From: Bolinopsis microptera
Lineage: Eukaryota; Ctenophora; Tentaculata; Lobata; Bolinopsidae
Assembly: GCF_026151205.1 (NCBI RefSeq)
Contig: NC_087072.1
Coordinates: 4,173,375-4,237,374 of the forward strand
Length of the DNA stretch: 64,000 nucleotides
Reading direction: 5' to 3'
Positions 27,401-36,844 of this stretch are shown here, one piece after another. Numbering within the stretch: position 1 is the stretch's first letter; the number at the start of each line of letters is the position of its first letter. The notes below the pieces were generated by a model, which saw only the letters and a program-made list of their open reading frames with translations, was not told where the DNA came from and did not search any database. The position numbers were made by a program, and so were the translations under genes.

Positions 27401-27856
27401 TCGTATCTCACGATTCCCATAAAATGCTGCTCGCTAACTTTCACTACGAAAAATATAAAGATAAAAACAAACCTCGAGATATTGCCCATACAAAATATGA
27501 TCAGGAGATAGTTCTACGATTGAGGAGATGAAGTAACCGCCGAGTCGTAGAGCGAATACCACACACAGGACCGTATTTATACCGCACCATTTCAGTGCCT
27601 CGTCCCCGGCTATTAGCTGTGAGGTATAGTATACTTATAGCAATTACGATACTCATGAAATTTATTTTTTCGCTATGTTTAAACTTTCCACACTATTATT
27701 TCAGGCATAAAATTGAACACACAAAAAGTAGATCACTTAATAACTTCTACATTCTTTGCAATGATGATATATACAATAAATAAAAGAAAAACTTACCTTA
27801 TATTTAGCTTTGATACTTTTTTCAACAAGCGGAGTTTGAAATGTCGCTGTGGGCAT
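12436..27856 (-). CDS. TMEM209: TMEM209 orthologue (nuclear-envelope membrane protein), ten exons
   Basis: Exons 27797-27856, 27473-27616, 27061-27217, 26584-26827, 26052-26424, 25697-25832, 18044-18130, 14130-14269, 13755-13889 and 12436-12570 join in phase to 536 aa; human TMEM209 is about 560. Two N-terminal TM segments lie in exons 2-3 ([35 protein letters not shown]), a Ser/Thr/Asn-rich linker in exon 4, and the conserved C-terminal domain in exons 5-10: [55 protein letters not shown] and a final MLGPVNLG. The human protein is known at the nuclear envelope with NUP205. Donors are canonical except GTTTCC after exon 8 and GTCTGA after exon 5. Introns 6, 7 and 9 each begin with a minisatellite carrying the donor. 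Intron 6 hosts two plus-strand genes. Three near copies of a GACCTGGATCATTTCTTAAT block surround the stop codon. Confidence 0.93.
12797..13797. repeat. Minisatellite B: 59-bp unit, ~17 copies, spans the TMEM209 exon 9 donor
   Basis: On the minus strand the unit is the last 44 nt of exon 9 (coding [14 protein letters not shown]) plus 15 nt of intron beginning GTAAGATAATAG. Copies are almost identical, with scattered single changes, so the array is young or well homogenised. A TAA lies just after each donor, so only the exon-proximal donor leaves the protein intact. Confidence 0.95.
14400..18043. repeat. Minisatellite C: 57-bp unit, ~64 copies, spans the TMEM209 exon 7 donor
   Basis: On the minus strand each unit contains CTGTGTTG|GTAGGT, matching the last 8 nt of exon 7 and its donor. 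The unit length is a multiple of three, and the whole array reads open in the exon 7 frame as a 19-residue repeat ([19 protein letters not shown]). The open frame of about 1,260 codons is intron sequence, not an independent gene. Confidence 0.95.
18333..18506. mobile_element. MITE-like inverted-repeat element
   Basis: The left arm starts CTGTCACCAAGATGTAACTA and the right arm ends TACATCTTGGTGACAG, near-complementary over about 70 bp including AGGTCTCACGCAGG blocks that are doubled on the left. It lies in TMEM209 intron 6. No clean target duplication is seen. Confidence 0.7.
18541..18870. repeat. Tandem duplication of ~130 bp upstream of the TSP1 gene
   Basis: Blocks near 18550-18668 and 18745-18868 share AATAATATGC, CGATATATTCGCAGCGCTTC and GAGCAGCTTATA, about 195 bp apart. 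The region lies just upstream of the TSP1 gene start, so it may be a duplicated promoter segment. No TATA-type core was identified with confidence. Confidence 0.6.
18991..19872 (+). CDS. Secreted protein with two TSP1 repeats and a C-terminal WSC-like Cys domain
   Basis: A single-exon frame of 293 aa. Residues 1-22 are a signal peptide ([16 protein letters not shown]). Residues 23-85 are lysine- and cysteine-rich. Two thrombospondin type 1 repeats follow at about 88-142 ([14 protein letters not shown]) and 144-198 ([13 protein letters not shown]), each with the WSxC start and CxxxCG core. About 203-293 is a Cys domain of WSC-like pattern ([29 protein letters not shown]). No TM segment or anchor follows, so it should be secreted; an extracellular-matrix, venom-like or adhesive role cannot be chosen from sequence. 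It lies inside TMEM209 intron 6 on the opposite strand. The lack of introns suggests a retrocopy or an intron-poor gene. A second copy of its last domain follows at 20229-20446. Confidence 0.85.
   Translation: MGKLHVLLSVVTILGLLSETGGQCKSSDKALSRKKKILAKCLKQGYQSSLEGCVSDNGEQKSKQAKRCKKAEKLLASSDVSCVDKVDGGYGPFGEWSACSVACGTGVQSRTRECNDPAPSGIGGDCVGKAREVRACNKDTCPVDGGWGPPGEWSACTAECGGISGTRYRSRNCDNPSPKEGGSDCPGVATEIQACSYTNACQKICTQQYIGCWRDNKIRAITGGVRLNGDVEQCRAYTQSRGYHVFAVQYHSECFTSSDAHETFDQYGRANDCINGKGGDWANDVYQINCVEV
19888..20228. repeat. 11-bp minisatellite (GAGACTGGAGG), ~30 copies
   Basis: Starts about 15 bp after the TSP1 gene stop codon and ends exactly where homology to its last domain resumes. Later units change to GAGACTGGACG. 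Stop-free frames across it on both strands come from the repeat itself and are not genes. Confidence 0.95.
20229..20446 (+). pseudogene. Second copy of the TSP1 gene's last Cys domain
   Basis: Reads in frame [56 protein letters not shown] then TAA, aligning with the last about 75 residues of the upstream TSP1 protein. It starts inside the domain right after the 11-bp minisatellite and lacks the CWRD start. It is either a remnant of a tandem gene duplication or an alternative terminal exon. Cysteine positions are conserved well enough that loss of function is not certain. Confidence 0.6.
20447..21216. other. TMEM209 intron 6 sequence, nothing recognised
   Basis: AT-rich sequence after the duplicated Cys domain. 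No exon, RNA gene or clear element was recognised. Confidence 0.4.
21217..21459 (-). pseudogene. F-BAR-like coiled-coil fragment with a frameshift
   Basis: On the minus strand one frame reads [20 protein letters not shown], then [13 protein letters not shown]. About one base later a second frame continues [20 protein letters not shown] to a TAA at 21217. Together they resemble the middle of an F-BAR or PACSIN-type coiled coil (KKVExAKxxYHxAC). The frame break and lack of splice sites suggest a decayed, perhaps retroposed, copy. The family call is weak. Confidence 0.35.
21489..21551. repeat. Short hairpin
   Basis: ACCACGCTCTA and TAGAGCGTGGT are inverted around a short spacer, with GAGACCA and TGGTCTC further out. 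It is probably a small foldback or MITE remnant. Confidence 0.5.
21898..24288 (+). CDS. Cysteine-rich secreted protein with CCP-like domain, five exons, one in-frame stop
   Basis: Exons 21898-22036, 22275-22478, 22866-23288, 23540-23734 and 24194-24288 all join phase 1 with GT-AG borders (donors GTAGGC, GTAGGT, GTATAA, GTATGA; acceptors TTTCAG, TTATAG, CATCAG, TTGCAG). Exon 1 gives a hydrophobic leader ([19 protein letters not shown]). Exon 2 is Cys-rich ([27 protein letters not shown]). Exon 3 resembles a farnesoic-acid-methyltransferase-like beta domain ([20 protein letters not shown]). Exon 4 is CCP/sushi-like but lacks the fourth cysteine. A TAA at 23042-23044, codon 174 of 352, interrupts exon 3 with the frame intact on both sides, consistent with a Lys-to-stop change. 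The gene is therefore a young pseudogene, a polymorphic null or a sequence error. It is nested in TMEM209 intron 6. Confidence 0.6.
23880..24080. repeat. Pyrimidine-rich simple repeat (CCTCCCCCA)n
   Basis: About 200 bp of CCCCCACCT-type units in the last intron of the nested Cys-rich gene. Open frames across it (poly-Pro on one strand, poly-Gly or Gly-Glu on the other) are produced by the repeat. The strand bias could favour triplex or G-quadruplex structures. Confidence 0.95.
24289..25490. other. TMEM209 intron 6, AT-rich with degenerate repeats
   Basis: No exon seen. Three imperfect copies of a block containing GTTATTTAGAGAACAATT occur between about 24770 and 25110, spaced by 120-250 bp. 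Confidence 0.4.
25500..25720. repeat. Minisatellite D: 60-bp unit, ~4 copies, spans the TMEM209 exon 6 donor
   Basis: On the minus strand the unit holds the last 26 nt of exon 6 (CACATCAGCAATATTG) followed by GTTAGTGGACTAGG. The copy at 25697 joins the rest of the exon and gives the phase needed for exon 7. Every unit has the same ATTG|GTTAGT donor, followed at once by an in-frame TAG if unspliced. Confidence 0.9.
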
Positions 27857-27872
27857 TCTATTCAACTAAGTA

Positions 27873-28010
27873 AAGGTTAATTAGTTAATTAGTTAATTAG
27901 TTAATTAGTTAATTAGTTAATTAGTTAATTAGTTAATTAGTTAATTAGTTTATAAGTTAATTAGTTAATAAGTTAATTAGTCAATAAGTTAATTATTTAA
28001 TACGTTAATT
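27873..28010. repeat. 8-bp tandem repeat (TTAATTAG)n between divergent genes
   Basis: About 15 units, becoming degenerate toward 28010, lie between the TMEM209 start (27856, minus) and the microprotein start (28249, plus), where a shared promoter would be expected. TTAATTA is a homeodomain-type core, but a regulatory role is only a guess. Confidence 0.85.
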
Positions 28011-28248
28011 ATTTAGTTGGGGTAGTTAGTCTTTTAATATTTCAACATCGCAATTCTCTCTAGGTACATTTACACTGAGTACTTTTAGCATAATGGGATA
28101 GCACATTAGTGCGCCGGACATGAAAGTAAACTTAATGAATCCCAGGTAATGGTTGTGTGTGCTGATTTGTTTGTTGGTGAGTAGCGTTAAGTGTTTGTTG
28201 GTAAATTGTGTTAGTGAGATTGAAGCGGAATTCCGTTGCCTGGTTACC

Positions 28249-28668
28249 ATGGAATCGCCTATTACAGCAGGGTTCTCTTTCGAAGGAGCGTCCAGAAGAG
28301 CTAAACTAAGGTTAATATTACTTTATTTCAGTTTCCTCAGTCGACCCTAGCGATATAAGTTTATGTTGAAATATGTATGTATGTCTTTGATAATTCTCTG
28401 AGTGGCTATTTAAGACTTTGCCATCCGGTTCTTAAATTATTAGGTTGAACAATATGTACCGGATTAGGTTGAACAATATGTAACGGATTGAGTGCCGTAA
28501 GAAGCCTATGTTCAGGGAAACCCCTCGAACATTCTGATAAAGATAAAATTGAAAAGTTTATATATTTTCAGTGACAAGAGGTCCTTGCTCAGTATTCACA
28601 ACATACCTCTTCCAGCCCTTGCTATAACACTTGCTTTCTTCGCTGCTATCATTCTTTTTAACATATAA
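28249..28668 (+). CDS. 52-aa tail-anchored membrane microprotein, two exons
   Basis: Exon 1 (28249-28310) starts ATGGAATCGCC and ends CTAAG|GTTAAT, phase 2. Exon 2 (28572-28668) follows TATTTTCAG and ends in TAA. The 52-aa product has a basic N-half (GASRRAKLSDKRSLL) and one C-terminal TM helix (ALAITLAFFAAIILF), the layout of a tail-anchored protein of the secretory pathway. The family was not recognised. It is head-to-head with TMEM209, 390 bp apart, which suggests a shared promoter. Confidence 0.55.
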
Positions 28669-28789
28669 CTGGGATCAGCAAGTTTGTCTGATATAATTTG
28701 AACAATCTGACCCTCCCAGATGAACTTTAAATTGAAACATTGAATCTAATCTGTTTTTAGAATCGAACTTTTCGTATACTTAACTTAAT

Positions 28790-29935
28790 TAGTTGTTTGG
28801 GGATATTCAAATGTTCATCATTGTCATATAATAAATCTTTAAAAACTATGTCCGCTTACGATAACCGGTGTACCCATTATAGTAGACTAACCTCAACCCA
28901 CGAACAAAGTTCCTGTTTATTTCCCACTGTTAATTGGTCTAATCACTGTAATGATGGTGTTAATTGTTAATTAACACACACAGAATCGGAACTAAAGACG
29001 TCGTGCCGGCACACAAGTCGTATTTTTTTCCTTGGCCGGCTAGACTGGGTACACCAGGATATTAAACTGCTAACCAATACCAATTAGACAATTATTACAA
29101 TGTTCATTATTATAATGAATACCAATGTTTTTGTTTGTCTCGAGTGTTTTTGAATCTGTTGGAGAAGAAGCGCCGTGAGCGGGTTTCTACCAATGGCGGG
29201 AGGTTACTGGTGGGTCATAGGGGTCATCCTGATCATCTACATCGCGAACAAGGTTACCATGATGATCAGGAGGTACCGGGCCATGCCTGATGTAGGGGAA
29301 GACCGGATTAAGGCAGACAAGGAACTCAAGAAGAGAATCAAGAACATGACCTATAGTTCGTGTTGTTAGTCATTGTTTGCTTTTCAGGACTATTCAAATG
29401 TGTTCGAGCTTTCTTTAGCAGCTAACCAGTGACCATGCTTTATGAACATTCCTGGACTCTGTGAGACTTATTAAAACAAAGTATTTTGTCGTGATCTAAC
29501 TTTTCTTCCTATTAATATTTGGGGATATTCAAATATTTAGCATTGACAGATGATGAATAACATGATTATATATATTTATACTTCTCAAGATGATAAATCT
29601 TTAAAAATTATGTCTGTTTTTATACGATTATATATATGTTATAGCCGATGTACCAATTACTGCAGACTAATTTTAAGCAATGACCCATGTTTCTGTTTAG
29701 TCACCTCCAACAATTGGCCTAATTACTGTAAGGATGATGTTAACAGTTAATGAAGATAACCAGGGCGGGTACTAAAGCCGTCTTGCTGTGTCCTTGTTCT
29801 GAGGCTACACCAGGATATACACTACTCAACAGTTAACCATTATCAATTAGACAGTACTCATTAGACTGGCGACCTCAGCAAAAGTACCTTTGAATCCGTA
29901 CCAAAGAAGCAAACCGAGCGGAGTTCTCCAAATGG
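28790..29935 (+). repeat. Tandem duplication of ~400 bp upstream sequence
   Basis: Sequence from about 28800 to 29195 recurs, diverged, from about 29518 to 29935: GGGGATATTCAAAT, GATAAATCTTTAAAAA, TACACCAGGATAT and finally an ATGGCGGGAGG / ATGGCAGGCAGG pair. The first copy leads straight into the short membrane gene at 29193, the second lies ahead of the longer gene at 30130. It indicates local gene duplication. Confidence 0.7.
29193..29369 (+). CDS. 58-aa single-pass protein, paralogue of the last exon at 32739
   Basis: ATG at 29193 opens MAGGYWWVIGVILIIYIANK, a TM helix, followed by TMMIRRYRAMPDVGEDRIKA and a terminal Cys pair. It matches the terminal exon of the gene ending at 32902 through most of its length. 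Because the upstream Cys-rich exons were not found here, it may be a truncated copy, the visible last exon of a longer gene, or a microprotein using a new start. The reading frame is intact. Confidence 0.5.
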   Translation: MAGGYWWVIGVILIIYIANKVTMMIRRYRAMPDVGEDRIKADKELKKRIKNMTYSSCC

Positions 29936-30129
29936 CAGGCAGGTGTTCATACCACGTGTTTCTGACCACGTGGTTCAGTTGTGTAATCTCCGGCCGGTTA
30001 AAGCTGGTAATAGCTCATTATACACACAAGCAGTAGCAGTGGGTTTGATCTGTACACTCTGACCGTTGTGATCTTGTTTTAACGTTATGCTCTGAAGCGG
30101 GGGAGGTTGTGTCTGGGCAGTGTTTATTA

Positions 30130-32902
30130 ATGCCACAAGCAGGGTTACTCTCGTTTGTTTTGTTCCATTTGTTAGTGTCAGTACCAGGAGAACCACAACA
30201 CGAGGGCAAAAAGGTGGACAACAAGTTCCACGAGGGAGGAGATGAAGCAGACCCTCATGAAGTAGACTGGGCTGATAAGAAGGCGACCAGTAACCACCTG
30301 GTTCATAGCAATAAATGGGGCAGAGACCCTGAGGTACTGATACTATTCAACTTAATAGTTACCATCTCCCAGTTATATTATGAATCTTAAATTATTATCA
30401 CTTGATCTAAAAAAAGAACTGTTAGTTGTGTTATTGAGTAGTAAGATCACGTGTTATTGTTCAGTTGTGTTATTGAGTAGTAAGATCACGTGTTACTGTT
30501 CAGTTGTGTTATTGAGTAGTAAGATCACGTGTTACTGTTCAGTTGTGTTATTGAGTAGTAAGATCACATGTTATTAATGTTCAGTTGTTTTATTGAGTAG
30601 TAGGATCACGTGTTACTGTTCAGTTGTGTTATTGAGTAGTAAGATCACGTGTTACTGTTAGTTGTGTTATTGAGTAGTAAGATCACGTGTTACTGTTCAG
30701 TTGTGTTATTGAGTAGTAAGATCACATGTTATTAATGTTCAGTTGTGTTATTGAGTAGTAGGATCACGTGTTACTGTTCAGTTGTGTTATTGAGTAGTAA
30801 GATCACGTGTTATTCATCAGTTGTGTTATTGAGTAGTAAGTGTTACTGTTCAGTTGTGTTATTGAGTAGTAGGATCACGTGTTACTTTTCAGTTGTGTTA
30901 TAAGTTATTGAGTAGTAAGATCACGTGTTACTGTTCAGTTGTGTTATTGAGTAGTAAGATCACGTGTTACTGTTAGTTGTGTTATTGAGTAGTAAGATCA
31001 CGTGTTACTGTTCAGTTGTGTTATTGAGTAGTAAGATCACGTGTTATTGTTCAGTTGTGTTATTGAGTAGTAAGATCACGTGTTACTGTTCAGTTCTTCA
31101 GTTGTGTTATTGAGTAGTAAGATCACGTGTTACTGTTAGTTGTGTTATTGAGTAGTAAGATCACGTGTTACTGTTCAGTTGTGTTATTGAGTAGTAAGAT
31201 CACGTGTTATTGTTCAGTTGTGTTATTGAGTAGTAAGATCACGTGTTACTGTTCAGTTCTTCAGTTGTGTTATTGAGTAGTAAGATCACGTGTTATTGTT
31301 CAGTTGTGTTATTGAGTAGTAAGATCACGTGTTACTGTTCAGTTGTGTTATTGAGTAGTAAGATCACGTGTTACTGTTCAGTTGTGTGAAGAGTTTTTCC
31401 TGAACGGAGCTCCGGGCCAGTGCCAGGAGCAAGACACGTGTTGTGGCCTGCTCAACTACACTCAGACTGCCTTCACTGTTCAGATATACTGCTGTCACGA
31501 CAATGAGAAGTTAGTAAACTTTACATTTACAGAAAGTAGAACAAATCCTCCAACTAAAACAACTTTAATTATAGAAGAATGTTCTGAAGAAACCCCTCCT
31601 AGATCAATAACAAGTGTTTTACAGGTGCTGCCAAGGACTGTGCTGTGATGAGAACACAGTTTGCTGTAGAGACAGAGTAGATAAAGAGAAGAGAAGCTCG
31701 GGGTACGGACAGTGCTGCAACAAGGCCAGGTAATCATCCTCACGCACAACAACATTCCGGTATAGAAGCATCATTTAATTGCGGCAAAAACTCGCAAATA
31801 ATACGATCTCGCAACTTTTCTTATTTTTAAATTGCGCAAAGGAATAAAGAAAATACACAGCAAATTGAGCAAATCCGCAACCGCCGCAACAAAATGGTGC
31901 CTCTGAACATAAGCCCTGCACACACATAAATACATCTCCAACCCCATCTCCGACTGACTACCCCAGACGGCCCGGCTGATCAGGATTATATCACGTGGTT
32001 TAGATTTGTCTGCAGAAACCAGACACTATAAATAGCCTGAAATAGCCAGAAAACTGGTAACCCAGTCTTGAGAGCCTTGCTAGCCCGGATACCGGCTCAT
32101 TATACCTTATCTGACAACATGTTAAACTGGTACTGTGATATCGTTTTCCAAAGAGGCTCAATACGATACTTATGATCCATACACTCACGGTATTCGATAT
32201 CTCTATGATTAGGCAGCAGCAAATATTATGTAGTTATGTCTTTAAAATATTGACTTTGTTTTAAATCGTTTTCGATTATCGCACAAATGTTTCCTTAAGA
32301 TTTAAGAGAAAAAACGGTAAGTACACATCTGTGTTGTTGTTGTTTGTTGTTTTTCAGTCGTATTCATCAGTTTTCTAGACATTTATCTAAAAATTAAGGT
32401 CATCTATAAGTTAATCTTAAATCTTAATTTAGGACTTCCAAACAAATACATGACACTGACAACAATATATGAATATTTATTATCCGTTGCGGTTATTAAG
32501 GATTCATAGCCCACAGTTTGTTGTTCTCGTTTTGCCGCACCTTTGCCGGATAAGTTCCATTTTTCCTGCATAGAAGTTTTATCTAGTTACAATTTAAAAA
32601 ATGATTACTTGTCGATTTCACATTATGTTATGTTGGAGGCAAATAATTAACATAATTAACATAACTAATGACCACCACTGCCCAGGGGATGCTGTACGGA
32701 TATAAGAGGTAATGTAGTTTGCTGCGGGACCATGTTAGGACGGTACTGGTGGGTTATAGCGGTCATCCTGACCATCTACATCGCCAGCAAGGTTACCATG
32801 ATGATCAGGAGGTACCGGGCCATGCCTGATATAGGAGAAGATCGGATTAAGGCAGACAAGCAACTCAATGTACGAATCAAAAGTATGACCTATTGCTGCT
32901 AG
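30130..32902 (+). CDS. Cysteine-rich single-pass membrane protein, five exons including a 23-nt microexon
   Basis: Exons 30130-30333, 31382-31509, 31625-31729, 32686-32708 and 32739-32902 join in phase to 207 aa. Residues 1-22 are a signal peptide (AGLLSFVLFHLLVSVPG). An acidic/His region follows, then a Cys-rich ectodomain dense in CC pairs (DTCCGLLNY, IYCCHDNE, CCQGLCCDENTVCCRD, GQCCNKA), a 23-nt exon adding GCCTDIR, then a TM helix (WWVIAVILTIYIASK) and a short basic tail RRYRAMPDIGEDRIKADK. The alternative start upstream at 30109 is GTG and less likely. Intron 1 is mostly minisatellite E, whose unit carries the acceptor of exon 2. The family was not recognised; CC-rich patterns recall small secreted or receptor-like proteins. 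Confidence 0.7.
30420..31385. repeat. Minisatellite E: ~39-bp unit, ~24 copies, spans a splice acceptor
   Basis: The unit includes TTATTGAGTAGTAAGATCAC and ends GTGTTACTGTTCAG|TTGTGT, matching the exon 2 acceptor and its first six exonic bases at 31382. Copies vary in length by small indels and end at the exon. This is the only array of the five at the 3' end of an intron. Confidence 0.95.
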
Positions 32903-33293
32903 CACTCGTCCGGATTAAAGGACTATTCACCCTCTTCAACTGTGTTGGAACTTTGACCCAGAAATAAGAAAAAAGGAGTGGCTCTGCAAATTGATGATGA
33001 TGAAATAGTGAACATGATATGAATTGTGGAGTCATGGAGTGGTGTGTTTTAACGATTTTGTAAGGTCTTGTGTAATATGTATACTGTTTGTGATACTTTT
33101 TATTTGAGCCTGCAGTTATCACAGTAGACTCAGAGACTGAAGCATTGAGCCCAAGGTTATCACAGTAGAGACTGAAGCATTGATCAGAAGGAGTTGAAAA
33201 TATTAACAGATTTACATGGTCTCCAAAACCAGATACAAATTTTCTCCTTAGCGTAAACAAAATGGTTTAGTTCTTAAGTTCACAGTAACAATT

Positions 33294-36189
33294 TTAACTC
33301 AGTTCTTTGGAGTCAAGGCTCTTCAGAAGCCGGAAGAGTCCGGTAGCTTCACGGATTCGGCTGTGGTCGATACAAAATGCCTGAAAACATCTTTATAAGC
33401 TGTACTAGTAATGATTTAATATCTTGAGATAATTTTGTTTAGCAGTATTCTGCAAAATGCTAAGAATTTAATACTGTAAAATTGCTTATTTTACGTTCGT
33501 TCCAATAAAATGATACTACTATTATGATATTATATCAGTAGAAACTACAAACCTGTATTTCAATGAGTATATCCTGAACATTTACTAGTCTGTTTCGTAT
33601 TAGAGCGGTTAGAAACACACACACCAGCCGTACAAATCTGAAGGATTTACATGTAAGGTTCGCAGATAGCGGGTAACCATGGAAAAGTCTAAGAGACAGA
33701 ATTTAAGAGCATCTCTTGGACATGCCAGTATAATACGGTAATGTTTCTTATAGTCCATTTTTACAATAAAACACTTAAACTCGAAATAAATAACTGATTT
33801 TGGGACAAAAAGGTCTCTAACCTGTGTTGAGTGTTTTTATCAGCGATCTCCGTACAGTTGGTTATACAGTTCCGTATGTAGAAGTGGATGAATTGCGGGG
33901 GAAGTTCTAAATTTGCAGTTATTTTATTCACAACCTGCATAATGCATATGAGATTAGATTAACGTACGTTGTGTTATACTCAATGTGCATTAAATTAGTG
34001 AGTCACACTTCCTTGAAACATTTACAAACATGGTATAAAAGGGGTGGTTGGGATGTATCTATATCGGGGGAATCAAGCGGAAGTGCCGTAAGTGACCGAA
34101 GGAGGTCTGGAAAGGGGGTCAAAAAGATGACACCATTTTAGAACACAGCTTAGAATTTCCTGGCCTTATTTTCTACAAAAACAAACCTCCATTGAGTGAA
34201 GTGAGAGGTCCATATTGAGAAGAACAGTGAGGTAGTCAGCAAACTGTTGAGTCTGTGCCAGGAGAAGGAGGATGTCCACAGCTAGGGAGGGGTTCTTGTC
34301 CACAAGTTTAGGCAGGGTGGAGGGAGACAGTGGTAAGCTCTGTAGACAGTCCTCCTTGTCATACAGCTCCTGTTTCAATAGGTCGTACTGCGAGCTTTCA
34401 AGAGCTTGTCGTTGAGCAAGAATGAACAGCTTCTTTGTGTCCTCAGGCTTGTCTTTATCGGTAAAAATGTGTGGCTCCCAAGCGAAAGAGTACTCTGAAA
34501 TAATTCAAATAATAGCAAAATCAAGGTATTGAGCTTAATTGACAATGAAGCAACTCTAACTCCGATTATATTATAAAATGAGAAAATTAGTTGTCAAAAC
34601 ATGATCCGGATATTTATATAATCTTTAGATCGTGACTCAACAAAGTTCAAAATTTAGAAGATTGTTAAAAAGCGACATACCATTGTCGTTCGGACAAAGC
34701 CAGACCAGGTCATCAGAATCAGAGTAGAGAGGGGGAGGAGGTCTCACTAGAGGAGGAAGGAACACCGAGTCAGGGATGTCACTGTCAAACAGTTGACTTA
34801 AAACTTCCTTGTAGTGCTTCTCTTCTTTAGAGTCGTTCTCTGGATCGTCCAAGATTATCGGTAAACTACAATCTGCGAAGTTAATTCGTTAATACCCGGC
34901 CACTCAACTAGTTGTATTGCAGCATGCGAACAGCACATTATTCATGCAGTCTTTTGAGACATGTCAACTAAACCGTCAAATAAGGTGGCTCACACGTTAT
35001 CGTTCGTAATCAGGTTTGTCACGTGACTTTTTGCCGGCACTTGTGAACATATTGAATATTGAGCGCGCACCAAATGCGCGTTTTTTAGCGCCGCAAATGA
35101 CTCAAAATCGTTGCCGCGCGTGCGCTACAGTTCATTTGTCAAGACTGCTTCTGAGGCGGCGTAATACTTTGCCACACTGTCCCACTATACCAAAGTCGCA
35201 AAAAGCTGGCTTCATAACCTTGACCTTTTACAGATACTCTACTAAAATTTCGAGCTTCAACCAACCAACGTGCTCTAGCCCATACTCAGTATGTAAATTT
35301 ATTATAATTGGAACCATTTCATTCCACCTGCATCAATAGAACATTAAAAAGTGTTATCTTGTATTATATGATGGACATTTATATTTGTGGGTAGTTTAAT
35401 GATAATGCTCACTTAACAACTCCAGACCTGGTTTGGGAGAATAAGGAAAGTTCTTCAGTGGGGCACCAATAAGTTTGACGTTTTGTAGAATCTGCGTGGT
35501 TGTACTGGACAGCGTGCTTTGAGAAAACGGTAGCAGGTTGATCAGGTATATCGCTGCTGTTATTCTGAGGAAATATGATAAATATCATCAACAAAAGGCA
35601 CATTAGATCTCTGACTTCTGAGCTAGTCGAAATATGCCGGCCTCATGGATTTCTCTGTATTTACAAACAGAATCCTGGAAAATTGTCATAACTGGATGAT
35701 TAAACCTCGCCTGAGTATCTATAATATAAACTTACTTGGAATCAACAGGTTTGCGGTTAGCATAGTTGAAGATGGCTTTGTTAAAAGGGTTCAATTCCTG
35801 AGGCTGTGCAATTTGACAGAGCAAGAAGACACTGTTGATAACTTCACAGTCAGTGTTCAGCAAATACTCGTGTTGCAGTAGGGAGGCGATACACTGTCCC
35901 ATCTGTTAATATTACTGATTCATTTACTTTAAATCGAAAATGTAAGGTCATGTAAATAATGTGATAAATCTGCTAATATATCAAACTTTTGCACGCTTTT
36001 CAGAAAGGGTGAGGGCAGTGCAGAACTTCCTGTACTGTAATCAGTCATAAAGTAGATATAGTAGTAAAAATGTACCTTGAAATGGAGACATTTGGGACAG
36101 AACAGTTCAAATTGGTTCCAGAGACTCTCCAGAGTGTCCTCAGTCTTTTGGATAATATCCGTTACATCTACCATGTCACACACTTCCAT
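33294..36189 (-). CDS. CNOT11: CNOT11 orthologue (CCR4-NOT complex subunit 11), eight exons
   Basis: Exons 36076-36189, 35736-35902, 35413-35564, 34681-34872, 34187-34494, 33822-33934, 33553-33637 and 33294-33380 join in phase to 405 aa. Family landmarks: [28 protein letters not shown], a proline-rich block ([20 protein letters not shown]), [63 protein letters not shown] and [17 protein letters not shown] at the C-terminus. CNOT11 joins CNOT10 on the N-terminal arm of CNOT1 in the cytoplasmic deadenylase complex. The vertebrate protein is about 100 aa longer, mainly from a low-complexity N-terminus absent here. Start ATG at 36189 opens exon 1; an upstream exon is possible but not needed. Donors GTACAT and GTTTGT are weak but acceptable. 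Confidence 0.92.
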
Positions 36190-36844
36190 ACTAACTCAGG
36201 CTAAACGTGGTATTCAATGTTATTTTCACTTAAATAATAATTAATAATATGTTTACAATTAATGCAATTCAATCCTAAGAACAGGAATTGTTAGAATGGT
36301 ACATATGACTGTTTTATGATTGAATGAGTTAGCATGAAGATTTTGTATCTATTCGGAATTGTTAAATTTTTAGAAACAATTGTTCTTGTTGTTACAGAAG
36401 AAGCCAATTTGAAGTATTCCAAAGAATCTTGATTCACTTTGCGCCCAAGATTGTTTCTCTTGTATCAAATATGCGAACACAATATAAACTGTAACAAAAA
36501 TAACAAATAAGCAGATTTAAAGAAAAAAAGGCAATTATGGTAAAAATGTGGTTTCCTTGGCTAAGTCCAGAAAGCAGAACAAGAGGTACAACTGATAACT
36601 GAACCTGTTCTTACTGATGTCCCCATTTACAGAATTTGAGGAACTCAGGGATGTAACTCCTAGCTAAATCTTACAGTATACCACATGAATAAAAAACGTT
36701 CTTCAATGATGTTGATGAACAAGACATGATTGAAATACTAAAAGAAAACAACAATTTTTAAAAAACAACAATTTTATTTAGTATCAATTAAAGCAAACAT
36801 AAATGTAATTAATTATATAACTAGCATGACCTTTATACCAGATA
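36190..36844. other. Intergenic between CNOT11 and the zinc-finger cluster
   Basis: AT-rich, with no exon or element recognised. It should hold the CNOT11 promoter. Confidence 0.4.

Noticed and set aside
33679-33912. A plus-strand two-exon microprotein starting ATGGAAAAGTC with a GTAATG donor
   Set aside because: Its second exon lies exactly on the opposite strand of a well-supported CNOT11 exon (33822-33934), so its openness is a shadow.
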